From: CAZKAP01 sp964552195
GTDB lineage: Bacteria > Bacteroidota > Bacteroidia > Flavobacteriales > Flavobacteriaceae
DNA length: 64,000 bases
Assembly: GCA_964552195.1 (NCBI GenBank)
Contig: CAZKFM010000002.1
Location: forward strand, 372,001-436,000
Direction of reading: 5' to 3'
In this document: piece after piece, positions 38,926-48,219 of the stretch
Position numbering within the stretch: the first letter of the stretch is position 1
Layout: each line of letters opens with the position of its first letter
Program-made: the position numbers and the translations under genes
Notes under the pieces: model-generated
The model's database searches: none
What the model saw: the letters and a program-made list of their open reading frames with translations, nothing else
Told to the model about the DNA's origin: nothing

Positions 38926-39552
38926 ATGAAGAGTTTTATCAGTTTCCTGAAAAGTAGGGCGTTTTTGATTCAGGTGATCGCCGCCCTGGCTGTACTGGTC
39001 CTTCTGGTGTTCCTGACGCTGTCCTGGCTTAGGAGCTATACCCACCACGGGGAGTTTGTCGAGGTCCCCGATTTCTCCCGGCTCTCAACCCTGGAGATGA
39101 AAAAACTGGCCCAGAAGAACAAGCTTAACTTCAAGGTGGTGGATTCCTCCAACTACAATCCGGATTTTCCGAGGTTTTCCATATTGGATCAGAATCCTTT
39201 ACCCGGAACCAAAGTAAAGGTAAACAGGACTATCTACTTTACGATCAATCCATCCGGTTACCGTGAAGTTACCGTACCGGACATCATTCAGGAATCACTG
39301 CGCAATGCGGAATCCCGACTTCGTGCAGTAGGCCTTGAAGTCGATCGAATCACCTATATCGACGAGCTCGGCAAGGATATGGTGTACTACGTCAAGTATA
39401 AGGGACGTGAGATTTCTTCCGGGACTCGCCTGCCCAAAACGTCCAAACTCGAGCTGGTCTGCGGTAATGGTACTGGGGCAACTTCGACTGGTCAACTGTT
39501 CTCTCCGGTTCCTGTCGAAAGCGATACCACCGACCTGGATTTCTCTCCATGA
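38926..39552 (+). CDS. PASTA-domain membrane protein
   Basis: 208 residues: cytoplasmic start, one membrane helix (residues 14-34, VIAALAVLVLLVFLTLSWL), then three PASTA domains in the periplasm (EVPDFSRLSTLEMKKLAQKN..., EVTVPDIIQESLRNAESRLRAVGL..., and a partial third with SSGTRLPKTSKLELVCGNG). PASTA domains bind peptidoglycan fragments; no kinase or penicillin-binding domain is fused. The end overlaps rluD by four bases (ATGA). A perfect -7 element TATCTTTG at 38756-38763 lies 160 bases upstream but lacks a good -33 element. Confidence 0.9.
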   Translation: MKSFISFLKSRAFLIQVIAALAVLVLLVFLTLSWLRSYTHHGEFVEVPDFSRLSTLEMKKLAQKNKLNFKVVDSSNYNPDFPRFSILDQNPLPGTKVKVNRTIYFTINPSGYREVTVPDIIQESLRNAESRLRAVGLEVDRITYIDELGKDMVYYVKYKGREISSGTRLPKTSKLELVCGNGTGATSTGQLFSPVPVESDTTDLDFSP

Positions 39553-40577
39553 AAGCGCCTGAATTCGATCAGGAGCAAGAGGAAGAAGAGCTTTTCGAGC
39601 ACTATCGTTTCGAAGCAGCCAGCGGGCAACAGCCCCTTCGTGTGGACAAATATCTGATGAACTTCATAGAACAGGCCACCCGATCCAAGATACAGCAGGC
39701 TGCCAGGAACGGCCACATCTGGGTTAACGATCAGCAGGTGAAGTCCAATTATCGGGTAAAGGCAGGTGATGTGGTACGGGTACTCTTCGAACATCCGCCT
39801 TACGAATTTTTGTTGGAGCCTGAAGACATACCTCTCGACATTCGCTTTGAGGATGATTCCTTGCTGGTGGTAAACAAACCCGCGGGCATGGTAGTGCATC
39901 CCGGACACGGTAACTACTCCGGCACCCTGCTGAATGCACTGGCACACCATCTCGGGCAACTTCCCGAAAACTCCGATGGCAGGCCCGGTCTGGTGCACCG
40001 GATTGACAAGGACACCTCGGGTCTCCTTGTGATTGCCAAGACCGAGAAGGCCATGTCGCATTTGGCCAGACAGTTTTTCGAAAAGACCAGCGAGCGCCGT
40101 TACCTGGCTTTAGTGTGGGGTAATCCCGAAGAGGACCAGGGGAGTGTAGAGGGGTACATAGGCCGCCATCCCAAGAATCGCCTGCAGATGACCGTTTATC
40201 CCGATGGGGAATCAGGTAAATATGCGCTAACTCACTACCGGGTAGTCGAGCGATTCAATTATGTGAGCTTACTCGCCTGCACCTTGGACACCGGAAGGAC
40301 CCATCAGATTCGGGTCCATATGAAACACCTCGGTCATACCCTCTTCAATGATGCCCGTTACGGAGGGGACCAAATCCTGAAGGGTACTACCTTTGCCAAG
40401 TACAGACAGTTTGTACAGAATGCCTTCAAGGTTCTTCCCCGTCAGGCGTTGCATGCGGAAACCCTGGGTTTCGAACATCCGGTTACGGGGGAGTTCATGA
40501 GGTTTGAAGTAGCCATGCCCGAGGACATGCAATTGTGTATCGAAAAGTGGAGGGCCTATTCCCAATCCACACCATGA
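39549..40577 (+). CDS. rluD: RluA-family 23S rRNA pseudouridine synthase
   Basis: 342 residues: S4 RNA-binding domain (RVDKYLMNFIEQATRSKIQQAARNGHIWVND, about 28-60) and catalytic domain with HRIDKDTSGLLVIAK (catalytic Asp, about residue 151), DTGRTHQIRVHMKHLGHTLFNDARYGG. Order and length match RluD, which modifies helix 69 of 23S rRNA; RluC-type specificity cannot be ruled out. Translationally coupled to the PASTA gene through ATGA. Confidence 0.92.
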   Translation: MKAPEFDQEQEEEELFEHYRFEAASGQQPLRVDKYLMNFIEQATRSKIQQAARNGHIWVNDQQVKSNYRVKAGDVVRVLFEHPPYEFLLEPEDIPLDIRFEDDSLLVVNKPAGMVVHPGHGNYSGTLLNALAHHLGQLPENSDGRPGLVHRIDKDTSGLLVIAKTEKAMSHLARQFFEKTSERRYLALVWGNPEEDQGSVEGYIGRHPKNRLQMTVYPDGESGKYALTHYRVVERFNYVSLLACTLDTGRTHQIRVHMKHLGHTLFNDARYGGDQILKGTTFAKYRQFVQNAFKVLPRQALHAETLGFEHPVTGEFMRFEVAMPEDMQLCIEKWRAYSQSTP

Positions 40578-40587
40578 AATCCAAAGT

Positions 40588-41343
40588 ATGCGAATTGTTA
40601 TATCACCAGCCAAGTCATTAAATCTGGACCGGAGCTATCCGGAAATGGAGCTTTCGGAACCGCTATTTTTGAAAGAAGCGCTGACCATCAATCGGAGCCT
40701 GCGAAAGAAAAAGCCCAGTTCTCTAATGAAACTACAGGGGATTTCCCAAAACCTCGCGGAACTGAACTGGGATCGCAATCAGGCCTTCGGGGAACGTTCA
40801 GGCTCAGCCGGTTCGCGTCCGGCGGTATATGTGTTCGATGGAGATGTGTATCAGGGGCTGGACATCGAAACGTTTCCCCCGGAATTCCTACCTAGGTTGC
40901 AGGAGGAGTTGCGCATCCTCTCCGGCCTTTACGGCTGGTTGAGACCCCTGGATGCCATGCAGCCCTATCGCTTGGAAATGGGTACTTCCCTGCGTGTAGG
41001 CACCCGGCGGGACCTCTACGAATACTGGAAAAGGAAACTGACCCGTCAGATGAATGCCGAGGAAAAGGACCTGATCATAAACCTGGCCAGCCAGGAGTAT
41101 TTTAAGGTCCTGGATAAGAAGCAGCTCAAAGCCCGTGTGATCACCCCCCAATTCAAAGATTTGAATAACGGGCAATACCGGGTCATCTCTTTTCACGCAA
41201 AAAAGGCCCGTGGTGCCATGGCGCGTTATCTGCTTACTCAGCCCGATCGATCCGAGGAGGCACTTATGGGCTTTGCGGGTCTGGGATACGCTTATAGCGA
41301 TGAACTCACCGTTAAGCCATCCGACCCCGTATTTGTGCGTTAA
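40588..41343 (+). CDS. yaaA: YaaA family (UPF0246/DUF328) peroxide-stress protein
   Basis: 251 residues, full family length, with MRIVISPAKSLNLD, YVFDGDVYQGLD, ILSGLYGWLRPLDAMQPYRLEMGT, NLASQEYFKVLD and FHAKKARGAMARYL. In E. coli YaaA lowers free iron and protects DNA during hydrogen peroxide stress. It starts 10 bases after rluD and so is likely co-transcribed with it. Confidence 0.94.
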   Translation: MRIVISPAKSLNLDRSYPEMELSEPLFLKEALTINRSLRKKKPSSLMKLQGISQNLAELNWDRNQAFGERSGSAGSRPAVYVFDGDVYQGLDIETFPPEFLPRLQEELRILSGLYGWLRPLDAMQPYRLEMGTSLRVGTRRDLYEYWKRKLTRQMNAEEKDLIINLASQEYFKVLDKKQLKARVITPQFKDLNNGQYRVISFHAKKARGAMARYLLTQPDRSEEALMGFAGLGYAYSDELTVKPSDPVFVR

Positions 41344-41431
41344 TGGGGCTGTAAATCCGGAGCTTTTTACCCGGCTTTATCCGGTTACTCGATGGACAGA
41401 CGTAACTTAGGGGAAAAGTACAGCCTGAATT

Positions 41432-44400
41432 ATGACAGAAACCGGTATCAATAAGGTACTCGTTGCCAACCGCGGAGAAATCGCTATCAGGGTCTTCCGG
41501 GCCTGTGTGGAATTGGGAATCAAGACGGTGGGTATCTATACCCATGAGGATCGCTATTCGCTCCATCGGTATAAGGCAGACGAAAGTTATCTGATAGGAG
41601 AGGAAAACGATCCGCTTAAACCCTACCTGGACATTCCGGCCATCATTCGAATTGCCCGGCAAAAGGGGGTGGATGCTATTCATCCGGGATATGGGTTTCT
41701 GTCTGAGAATGCCGGGTTCGCACAGGCCTGTCGGGATAATGGTATTGCGTTTATCGGGCCTCAGGTGTCTGTATTGCAGGCGCTGGGCGATAAGATTATG
41801 GCTAAGGAGGTTGCCATACGTGAGGGGGTGCCGGTTATCCGAAGTTCGGTCCGTGAACTGGACAGCCTGGAAATTGCCCTGGAGGAAGCTGCTGACATCG
41901 GTTACCCGGTCATGCTTAAGGCCGCCTCTGGAGGAGGTGGTAGGGGAATGCGCGTAATCCGTACGGAGGCCGATCTGTGCAAGGCCTATCCGGAGGCCAG
42001 GCGCGAGGCAGGCAATGCATTCGGGGACGACACGGTTTTCCTGGAGAAATACGTGCAGAATCCCAAGCACATCGAGATTCAAATTGCTGCCGATACTCAC
42101 GGTAACATCATTCACCTTTACGAAAGGGATTGCTCGGTGCAGCGAAGGTACCAGAAGGTCATCGAATTTGCCCCGTCCTTTGGCCTGGACGAATCGATAC
42201 GCCAGAAGCTGTATGACTACGCCCTGCGGATTTGCAGGGCCGTTGAATATCAGAACATAGGAACGGTGGAGTTCCTGGTCGATGAGGATAAACAGATTTA
42301 CTTCATAGAGGTTAATCCGCGTATACAGGTCGAGCACACGGTGACCGAAATGGTTACTGACATCGATCTGGTTAAGACTCAGATTTACATAGCAGCGGGG
42401 CTCCCCTTGTCCGATCCCCGTGTGGGTCTGGGTGCTCAAGACGATATCCGGGTCAATGGTTATGCCCTGCAGTGCCGGGTGACCACCGAAGACCCCGCCA
42501 ATGACTTCAAACCGGACTACGGTGTGGTAACCACCTACAGAAGTGCCTCGGGCTTTGGGATACGACTCGATGCCGGCAGTATCTATCAGGGCGTTCGAAT
42601 ATCTCCTTTTTTTGATTCGCTTTTGGTTAAGGTTTCCGCTTCGGACAAGACGCTAGAGGGGGCCTGCCGCCGTATGCGCAGGGCCCTTGCCGAATTCAGG
42701 ATACGGGGAGTGAAGACCAACATGGGATTCCTGGACAACATCCTGAGTCATCCAGTCTTTCGCGAGGGCAGGGTTACGGTAAACTTCATCAGGGATGAGG
42801 AATCCATCTTCAGGATCAGGGAGCCCGGAAATAGGGCCACCAAAGTCCTGAGGTACCTCGGTGAGACCATAGTCAATGGCAATCCCGACGTCAGAACTTC
42901 GTACATGCCCGATCATTTTCCCAGACCCGTGGTGCCCGAAACGGATGTGGACGCACCGCACCCTAAAGGAACCAAAGACCTGCTCCGGGAATTGGGGCCT
43001 GAAGGCTTGGCCGATTGGCTAAAGTCAGAGAAACAGGTTCATTTCACGGATACCACTCTGCGCGACGCGCATCAGAGCCTTTTGGCCACAAGGATGAGAA
43101 CTATAGACATGCTCGAAGTGGCCAGTGGTTTCGCCAGGGATGTTCCTCAGGTCTTCAGTGTCGAGATGTGGGGAGGCGCCACCTTTGATGTCTGTCTGCG
43201 TTTTCTGAAGGAGAACCCCTGGGAACGTCTCAGGCTGATTCGTTCGGCCATGCCCAATATACTAACCCAGATGCTGATCCGGGGATCAAATGCGGTGGGT
43301 TACAAGGCATACCCGGATAATTTGATTGAAAAGTTTGTCGCTCTGGCCTGGGAGAATGGCCTGGATGTCTTTAGGATTTTCGACTCGCTGAACTGGATGG
43401 AATCCATAGGGCCCTGCATCGAGTACGTAAGGAAGCAGACCGGGGGCATAGCTGAAGGTACTCTCTGCTATACCGGAGATATCACCGATCCCCGAAGAAG
43501 TAAGTACACGCTGGAGTATTACCTTCAGCTGGCCAGGGACATTGAGAATGCGGGAGCCCACATTCTCGGGGTAAAGGATATGGCAGGGCTCCTTAAGCCC
43601 ATGGCGGCCTACGAGTTGATATCTGCCTTGAAGTCTGAGCTGAACATACCGGTCCACCTGCATACACACGATACCTCTTCTACCCAGGCAGCCATGTACC
43701 TGAAAGCCATCGAGGCCGGAGTAGATGTAATCGATGTGTCTCTTGGGGGGCTCTCTGGGCTTACCGCTCAGCCCAATTTCAATTCCATGGTGGAAATGCT
43801 CCGTTTTCACGAGAGGGAAGCGCCATTTGATACGGGGAAACTGGCTGCATACTCGGACTATTGGGAGAGTGTTAGGGCTTACTACTTCCCTTTCGAGTCC
43901 GGAATGAAATCCGGAAGCGGTCAGGTTTACCAGCATGAAATTCCCGGCGGTCAGTACTCCAATCTCAAAGGGCAGTCCATTGCACTTGGACTGGAGGATC
44001 GTTTTCCGGATGTAACAAGGATGTATGCGGAGGTAAACGATTTGTTCGGCGATATCATTAAAGTGACTCCAAGTTCCAAGGTGGTTGGTGATATGGCCCA
44101 GTACCTGATCAGCAACGGTCTCAGTGTACAGGATGTCTGGGATCGGGGGCACAGTATGGATTTTCCGGAATCGGTCAAGAGTTTCTTCAGGGGGGATCTC
44201 GGGCAGCCCGTAGGTGGTTTTCCCCAGGAGTTGCAGAACATGGTGCTCAAGGACGAGAAGCCTTATACGGATCGGCCGTCGCAGCACATGGAACCCATAG
44301 ATTTCGAAGCCGAATTCAAGGTCTTCAAAAAGCGCTTCGGCAAGGGAATGGGAAGAGAGCTGGAATGGACGGACCTGGTTTCTTACCTGCTCTACCCTAA

Positions 44401-44905
44401 GGTGTTCGAGCAGGCCTACCAGCACCACTTAGAATACGGTAATGTCTTACCCATACCTACCAGGAACTTCTTTTATGGCATGAAGGTAGGGGAGGAGATC
44501 AACGTTACCATTGAGCCCGGAAAGAATCTCCTTATTCAGCTGCTTATAGTCGGAGAGCCTGATACGAATGGGGTAGTGAGCCTGTTCTTTAAGGTGAACG
44601 GACAAATGCGCCACCTGTTGGTCGAGGATCGGAAAAGAACGGTGGAGAAACCTACGAATCGAAAGGCGGATTCTTCCATTCCTGGTGAAGTGGGGTCGCC
44701 CCTTCAGGGTTTACTGTCTAGTGTACTGGTACACGAGGGCGAACACGTCAAACCCAATCAGCCACTCTTTGTGATTGAGGCCATGAAAATGGAGACCACG
44801 GTAACCGCTAGTCAGGCAGGCAGGATCAAGCAAGTGTTTCTATCCAAGGGATCCCTGGTCCAAAGCGAGGACCTAGTACTTATTATTGAAGGGGAAGAGG
44901 ACTAG
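41432..44905 (+). CDS. pyc: Pyruvate carboxylase (single chain)
   Basis: Biotin enzyme converting pyruvate and bicarbonate to oxaloacetate, an anaplerotic step. 1157 residues: biotin carboxylase (1-460) with MLKAASGGGGRGMRVI and FIEVNPRIQVEHTVTE; carboxyltransferase (from about 535) with FTDTTLRDAHQSLLATRMR, GGATFDVCLRFL and the metal His pair HLHTHDTS; a tetramerisation region; and a C-terminal biotinyl domain with the acceptor lysine in EAMKMETTV (about 1117). All catalytic parts are in one polypeptide. Biotinylation would be done by the ligase at 32898-33635. Confidence 0.97.
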   Translation: MTETGINKVLVANRGEIAIRVFRACVELGIKTVGIYTHEDRYSLHRYKADESYLIGEENDPLKPYLDIPAIIRIARQKGVDAIHPGYGFLSENAGFAQACRDNGIAFIGPQVSVLQALGDKIMAKEVAIREGVPVIRSSVRELDSLEIALEEAADIGYPVMLKAASGGGGRGMRVIRTEADLCKAYPEARREAGNAFGDDTVFLEKYVQNPKHIEIQIAADTHGNIIHLYERDCSVQRRYQKVIEFAPSFGLDESIRQKLYDYALRICRAVEYQNIGTVEFLVDEDKQIYFIEVNPRIQVEHTVTEMVTDIDLVKTQIYIAAGLPLSDPRVGLGAQDDIRVNGYALQCRVTTEDPANDFKPDYGVVTTYRSASGFGIRLDAGSIYQGVRISPFFDSLLVKVSASDKTLEGACRRMRRALAEFRIRGVKTNMGFLDNILSHPVFREGRVTVNFIRDEESIFRIREPGNRATKVLRYLGETIVNGNPDVRTSYMPDHFPRPVVPETDVDAPHPKGTKDLLRELGPEGLADWLKSEKQVHFTDTTLRDAHQSLLATRMRTIDMLEVASGFARDVPQVFSVEMWGGATFDVCLRFLKENPWERLRLIRSAMPNILTQMLIRGSNAVGYKAYPDNLIEKFVALAWENGLDVFRIFDSLNWMESIGPCIEYVRKQTGGIAEGTLCYTGDITDPRRSKYTLEYYLQLARDIENAGAHILGVKDMAGLLKPMAAYELISALKSELNIPVHLHTHDTSSTQAAMYLKAIEAGVDVIDVSLGGLSGLTAQPNFNSMVEMLRFHEREAPFDTGKLAAYSDYWESVRAYYFPFESGMKSGSGQVYQHEIPGGQYSNLKGQSIALGLEDRFPDVTRMYAEVNDLFGDIIKVTPSSKVVGDMAQYLISNGLSVQDVWDRGHSMDFPESVKSFFRGDLGQPVGGFPQELQNMVLKDEKPYTDRPSQHMEPIDFEAEFKVFKKRFGKGMGRELEWTDLVSYLLYPKVFEQAYQHHLEYGNVLPIPTRNFFYGMKVGEEINVTIEPGKNLLIQLLIVGEPDTNGVVSLFFKVNGQMRHLLVEDRKRTVEKPTNRKADSSIPGEVGSPLQGLLSSVLVHEGEHVKPNQPLFVIEAMKMETTVTASQAGRIKQVFLSKGSLVQSEDLVLIIEGEED

Positions 44906-44914
44906 TTTTGCTGA

Positions 44915-45310
44915 TTAAACCCAGCCCATTATCCTGCTGTTGCGGCTGCGCTGCAGCTTTTCGAGTATGATGGAATCTACCGCTTCCGCGAAGGTGCTCC
45001 GCTTCATGGGCTTGAGTATGAATTCAGTCAGCGGGTAGTTCCTGGCGCGATTTGCGTATTCCGCCCAGGCCGAGTTTAGGATCACCCCGGTATTTTCGTC
45101 CAGGTTGTCCAAAAAATCAAAAGCGGTGAAACTCTCGTAGAGCACATCGAGAATCAACAAATCGGCTCCATGGGTGATTGCGGCCTCTATGCCGGCAATG
45201 GGATCGCTGTAATCTCCTATGAGTTCCAGTTCTTCGTGCTGCTTTACCAAAAAAGATGTGGCCATCCGCTGCACATTGGAATCGTCTATGACAACCGTCT
45301 TGAATTTCAT
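44915..45310 (-). CDS. Stand-alone response-regulator receiver protein
   Basis: 131-residue single receiver domain. The acidic pair is VVIDDSN (residues 6-12), the phosphoacceptor Asp is in LLILDVLYESFTAFDFL (about residue 55), the Ser/Thr position is ILNSAWAEYANRA, and the Lys is in FILKPMKRSTF. No output domain and no kinase gene nearby, so it probably works by protein contact or phosphorelay with an unlinked hybrid kinase. A weak -7 element (TATCTTTA) lies upstream. Convergent with pyc. Confidence 0.87.
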   Translation of the reverse strand: MKFKTVVIDDSNVQRMATSFLVKQHEELELIGDYSDPIAGIEAAITHGADLLILDVLYESFTAFDFLDNLDENTGVILNSAWAEYANRARNYPLTEFILKPMKRSTFAEAVDSIILEKLQRSRNSRIMGWV

Positions 45311-45467
45311 GCGATAAGATTTGGTGATCTAAAGATACTGTAACTAAAATCTTACACAGCTATGTAGGGGATGAATGACCGGAAAATGGGTTGAAAGGGA
45401 TCAGAAAGCCGCTGATTTGATTCCGGATGGCCCTTTGTATTAAGCGGAAGGGTCGGATTGGTCCCCA

Positions 45468-46094
45468 TCAGGAATCGTTGCCGAAGCCTATCCTTCCCGA
45501 ACGGGGATCCGTTCTTTTCTTGAGTTCTTCGTAAAGGATGTCGTACTTCTCCTGGTCAAGAGCCTGTATGCTGCGGAGCCACTTCAGGTTGTTCAGGTGT
45601 TCCTCGTAGGAGAGCTGGTCTTCCAGGGTGGCATACTGCTGAAACAGATAGGAGTTTCGGGCCTCCATAAGGCGCTCGTAGAATTTGTCGACCTGAAATC
45701 GTCCGGGTTTGCGCTGGTAGAACCAGACCTCCTGGTTTTGATTCAGGACCTCAATCTTCCAGTACCTTTTTCGCATCAAGTAAAACAGCACTATCAACAG
45801 AACGGATACGGAAGGGAGCAGCAGCAAAAAGAAATTAACCCATTGTCCCTTCAGGGCGCCGTAGGGATTGATGACCAGAAGGAACAATACGACAGAAAGC
45901 CCTAGGCAAAATCCCGAGATTTGTCTCAGAGGCGACGGGCCCCTGAGATGCGAAGTCCTTACGCCTCCCAATTGCTCATAGGGAATGGATACCTCGCTGT
46001 GTAATCCACGCCAGCTCACCTTGTAGAATACCTGGGAGTCTCCCAGTCTTAGATGGTATCCACGGTACAGGTTTTTCTGACGTAACTCCTCCAT
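45468..46094 (-). CDS. Two-helix membrane protein of unknown function
   Basis: 208 residues. Residues 1-60 are hydrophilic (YRGYHLRLGDSQVFYKVSWRGLHSEVSIPYEQLGGVRTS), followed by two membrane helices (about 62-80 and 89-108), then a basic and aromatic cytoplasmic part (MRKRYWKIEVLNQNQEVWFYQRKPGRFQVDKFYERLMEARNSYLF) and a helical C-terminus. The YYPYEQLGGV-type start and bitopic layout resemble small PH-domain-like membrane proteins, but I cannot name a family. It lies between the trp operon and the lone receiver gene. Confidence 0.72.
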   Translation of the reverse strand: MEELRQKNLYRGYHLRLGDSQVFYKVSWRGLHSEVSIPYEQLGGVRTSHLRGPSPLRQISGFCLGLSVVLFLLVINPYGALKGQWVNFFLLLLPSVSVLLIVLFYLMRKRYWKIEVLNQNQEVWFYQRKPGRFQVDKFYERLMEARNSYLFQQYATLEDQLSYEEHLNNLKWLRSIQALDQEKYDILYEELKKRTDPRSGRIGFGNDS

Positions 46095-46213
46095 GCGCCG
46101 AAGTCGGCGGAAAAGCGAAACCGCCGAGGTTGGTTTAGGCGGAAATATACCTAAAAAAACCGGTTCTTCAACCCTGAAAAATTCAGCAGTGCCAAAGGAA
46201 TTGCCTACAGAAT

Positions 46214-46993
46214 TTAGGCTTGTGCCGAGACCCGGATACTTCGGATGAATTCAGGAATTCCTTCTTTGCCGTGTTCCCGAAGATGCTTAATAAACGCGGA
46301 CCCGATAATCGCTCCCTTTGCATAATCCGTAGCAAAGCCAAAGGTCTCCGAATTGCTGATGCCGAACCCGACTACCTGGGGGTTTTTCAGCTCCATGTCG
46401 CGGATACGTCGGAAATAGGCCTCCTGTTCATCTCCGAAGCCCTCCTGTGCACCTGTGGTGCTGGCGGTGCTCACCATGTATATAAAACCCTGGGAAGCCT
46501 CATCGATTTCCAGTATCCTATCCCGGCTGGTCTGAGGAGTGATCAGAGAAATATGAAGTAGCCCGTGTTGCTCGTAGAGATCCCGATACGACTCTTTGAA
46601 TTCAGCCAGAGGCAGATCGGGCATGATCAGGCCATCGATGCCGATTTCTGCACAGGTACGACAAAAGCTTTCTACCCCGTATTGCAGCATGGGATTGAAG
46701 TATCCCATAATAATAAGAGGGATATGAATCCGTTCTCGTATGCCTTTAAGCTGCTCGAATAATAAGGCAGTACTCATCCCGTTTTTCAGGGCATCTTCTG
46801 AACTCCTCTGTATGGTAGGGCCATCGGCCAGAGGGTCGCTGAAGGGCAGGCCGATTTCGATCATGTCCACGCCATTTTCCTGTAGAGCTTCGATCACCGT
46901 TACGGTATCTCCCAGCTCGGGAAAGCCCGCCGTAAAATATATGGACAGCAGTCGGCCGGGTTCTTGCATTTTCTGTATGATGCGATTTTCCAT
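46214..46993 (-). CDS. trpA: Tryptophan synthase alpha subunit
   Basis: Cleaves indole-3-glycerol phosphate to indole and glyceraldehyde-3-phosphate, passing indole to TrpB through a tunnel. 259 residues: catalytic Glu in DMIEIGLPFSDPLADGPTIQRSS, catalytic Asp in GLIMPDLPLAEF, and loop 6 region VSTASTTGAQ. Last gene of the trpEGDCFBA operon; starts ten bases after trpB. Confidence 0.97.
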   Translation of the reverse strand: MENRIIQKMQEPGRLLSIYFTAGFPELGDTVTVIEALQENGVDMIEIGLPFSDPLADGPTIQRSSEDALKNGMSTALLFEQLKGIRERIHIPLIIMGYFNPMLQYGVESFCRTCAEIGIDGLIMPDLPLAEFKESYRDLYEQHGLLHISLITPQTSRDRILEIDEASQGFIYMVSTASTTGAQEGFGDEQEAYFRRIRDMELKNPQVVGFGISNSETFGFATDYAKGAIIGSAFIKHLREHGKEGIPEFIRSIRVSAQA

Positions 46994-47003
46994 ATTCGAG
47001 TAA

Positions 47004-48209
47004 TCAGAGGTTGAAATAATCGATATACGTCTGCAGATCCTTGTCCCCCCGCCCTGAGCAGTTTACTACCACCACCTCATCCTCATTAAACCTTCGGTCA
47101 TTGAAAATGGCAAAGGCATGGGAGGTCTCTATGGCCGGAATGATACCCTCGAGTTCCGATAGTCTTCTACCGGCCTGCATGGCATCCTCATCGGTGATGG
47201 ATATGAATTCCGCGCGCCCGCTTTGATACAAATGGGCGTGCATCGGCCCTACACCGGGATAGTCCAGGCCTGCCGAAATGGAATAAGGTTCCGTGATTTG
47301 TCCGTCTTCGGTCTGCATTAACAGGGTCTTACTTCCGTGTATGATACCTACCTTACCCAGGGCGGATGTCGCCGCACTCTCACCGCTGTGGATACCCTTG
47401 CCTGCGGCTTCCACGGCGATGATGCCCACCGAGGGTTCGTCCAGGAAATGGTAATAGGTTCCGGCCGCATTACTGCCCCCGCCTACGCAAGCTACCACAT
47501 AATCGGGCAACTGTCGCCCTTCTTTTTCAAGCAGCTGTTCTTTGATTTCTGCTGATATTACGGACTGAAAACGCGTCACCATATCCGGATAGGGATGCGG
47601 GCCTACAGCGGAGCCGATGATGTAATGAGTGTCTACTGGATTGTTTATCCAATCCCGTATGGCTTCATTAGTGGCGTCTTTCAGTGTCCGACTTCCGGAC
47701 TGAGCCGGTCGTACTTCGGCACCCAGCATCTTCATGCGGGCCACATTGGGCGCCTGACGTGCGATGTCTACCTCGCCCATATACACCACACACGGTATGC
47801 CCATCAGCGCACAGACCGTAGCCGTGGCTACCCCGTGCTGTCCAGCGCCAGTCTCGGCAATAATTCGGTTTTTTCCCAGCCGTTTAGCCAGTAATATCTG
47901 ACCGACGGTATTATTGACTTTATGCGCCCCGGTATGGCAAAGGTCTTCCCTTTTGAGGTAAATCCTGCACCCGTACTCTCTGGAAAGGCGATCTGCGAAA
48001 TACAGCGGCGTGGGACGCCCCACATAATCCCTGAGCAACTGATGGAATTCTTCTTTAAATGAAGGATCTTCCGTTATTTGCAGATAATTCTGTCTGAGCT
48101 CTTCCGTATTGGGGTACAGCATCTCGGGTATAAAGGCGCCTCCGAATTCTCCGTAGTAACCCCGGGAATCCGCGTTAAAAGACGATTGCTGACTGCTGTT
48201 TGTGTTCAT
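47004..48209 (-). CDS. trpB: Tryptophan synthase beta subunit
   Basis: PLP enzyme joining indole and serine into tryptophan. 401 residues: PLP lysine in LCHTGAHKVNNTVGQ, AETGAGQHGVATAT, phosphate-binding loop CVGGGSNAAGTY, and GLDYPGVGPMHAHL. Of the TrpB1 type that pairs with TrpA. The N-terminus carries a short Asn/Ser-rich stretch before the conserved RGYYGEFGGAFIPEML. Confidence 0.97.
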   Translation of the reverse strand: MNTNSSQQSSFNADSRGYYGEFGGAFIPEMLYPNTEELRQNYLQITEDPSFKEEFHQLLRDYVGRPTPLYFADRLSREYGCRIYLKREDLCHTGAHKVNNTVGQILLAKRLGKNRIIAETGAGQHGVATATVCALMGIPCVVYMGEVDIARQAPNVARMKMLGAEVRPAQSGSRTLKDATNEAIRDWINNPVDTHYIIGSAVGPHPYPDMVTRFQSVISAEIKEQLLEKEGRQLPDYVVACVGGGSNAAGTYYHFLDEPSVGIIAVEAAGKGIHSGESAATSALGKVGIIHGSKTLLMQTEDGQITEPYSISAGLDYPGVGPMHAHLYQSGRAEFISITDEDAMQAGRRLSELEGIIPAIETSHAFAIFNDRRFNEDEVVVVNCSGRGDKDLQTYIDYFNL

Positions 48210-48219
48210 AATAATACGA

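Noticed and set aside
41312..42439. 375-codon minus-strand reading frame over pyc (with a similar 380-codon one at 43286-44428)
   Set aside because: Shadow frames of the pyruvate carboxylase gene with no recognisable domain.
46150..46200. Terminator after trpA
   Set aside because: Only short stems (CTGAA/TTCAG, GGTT/AACC) near a T-run; too weak to call.
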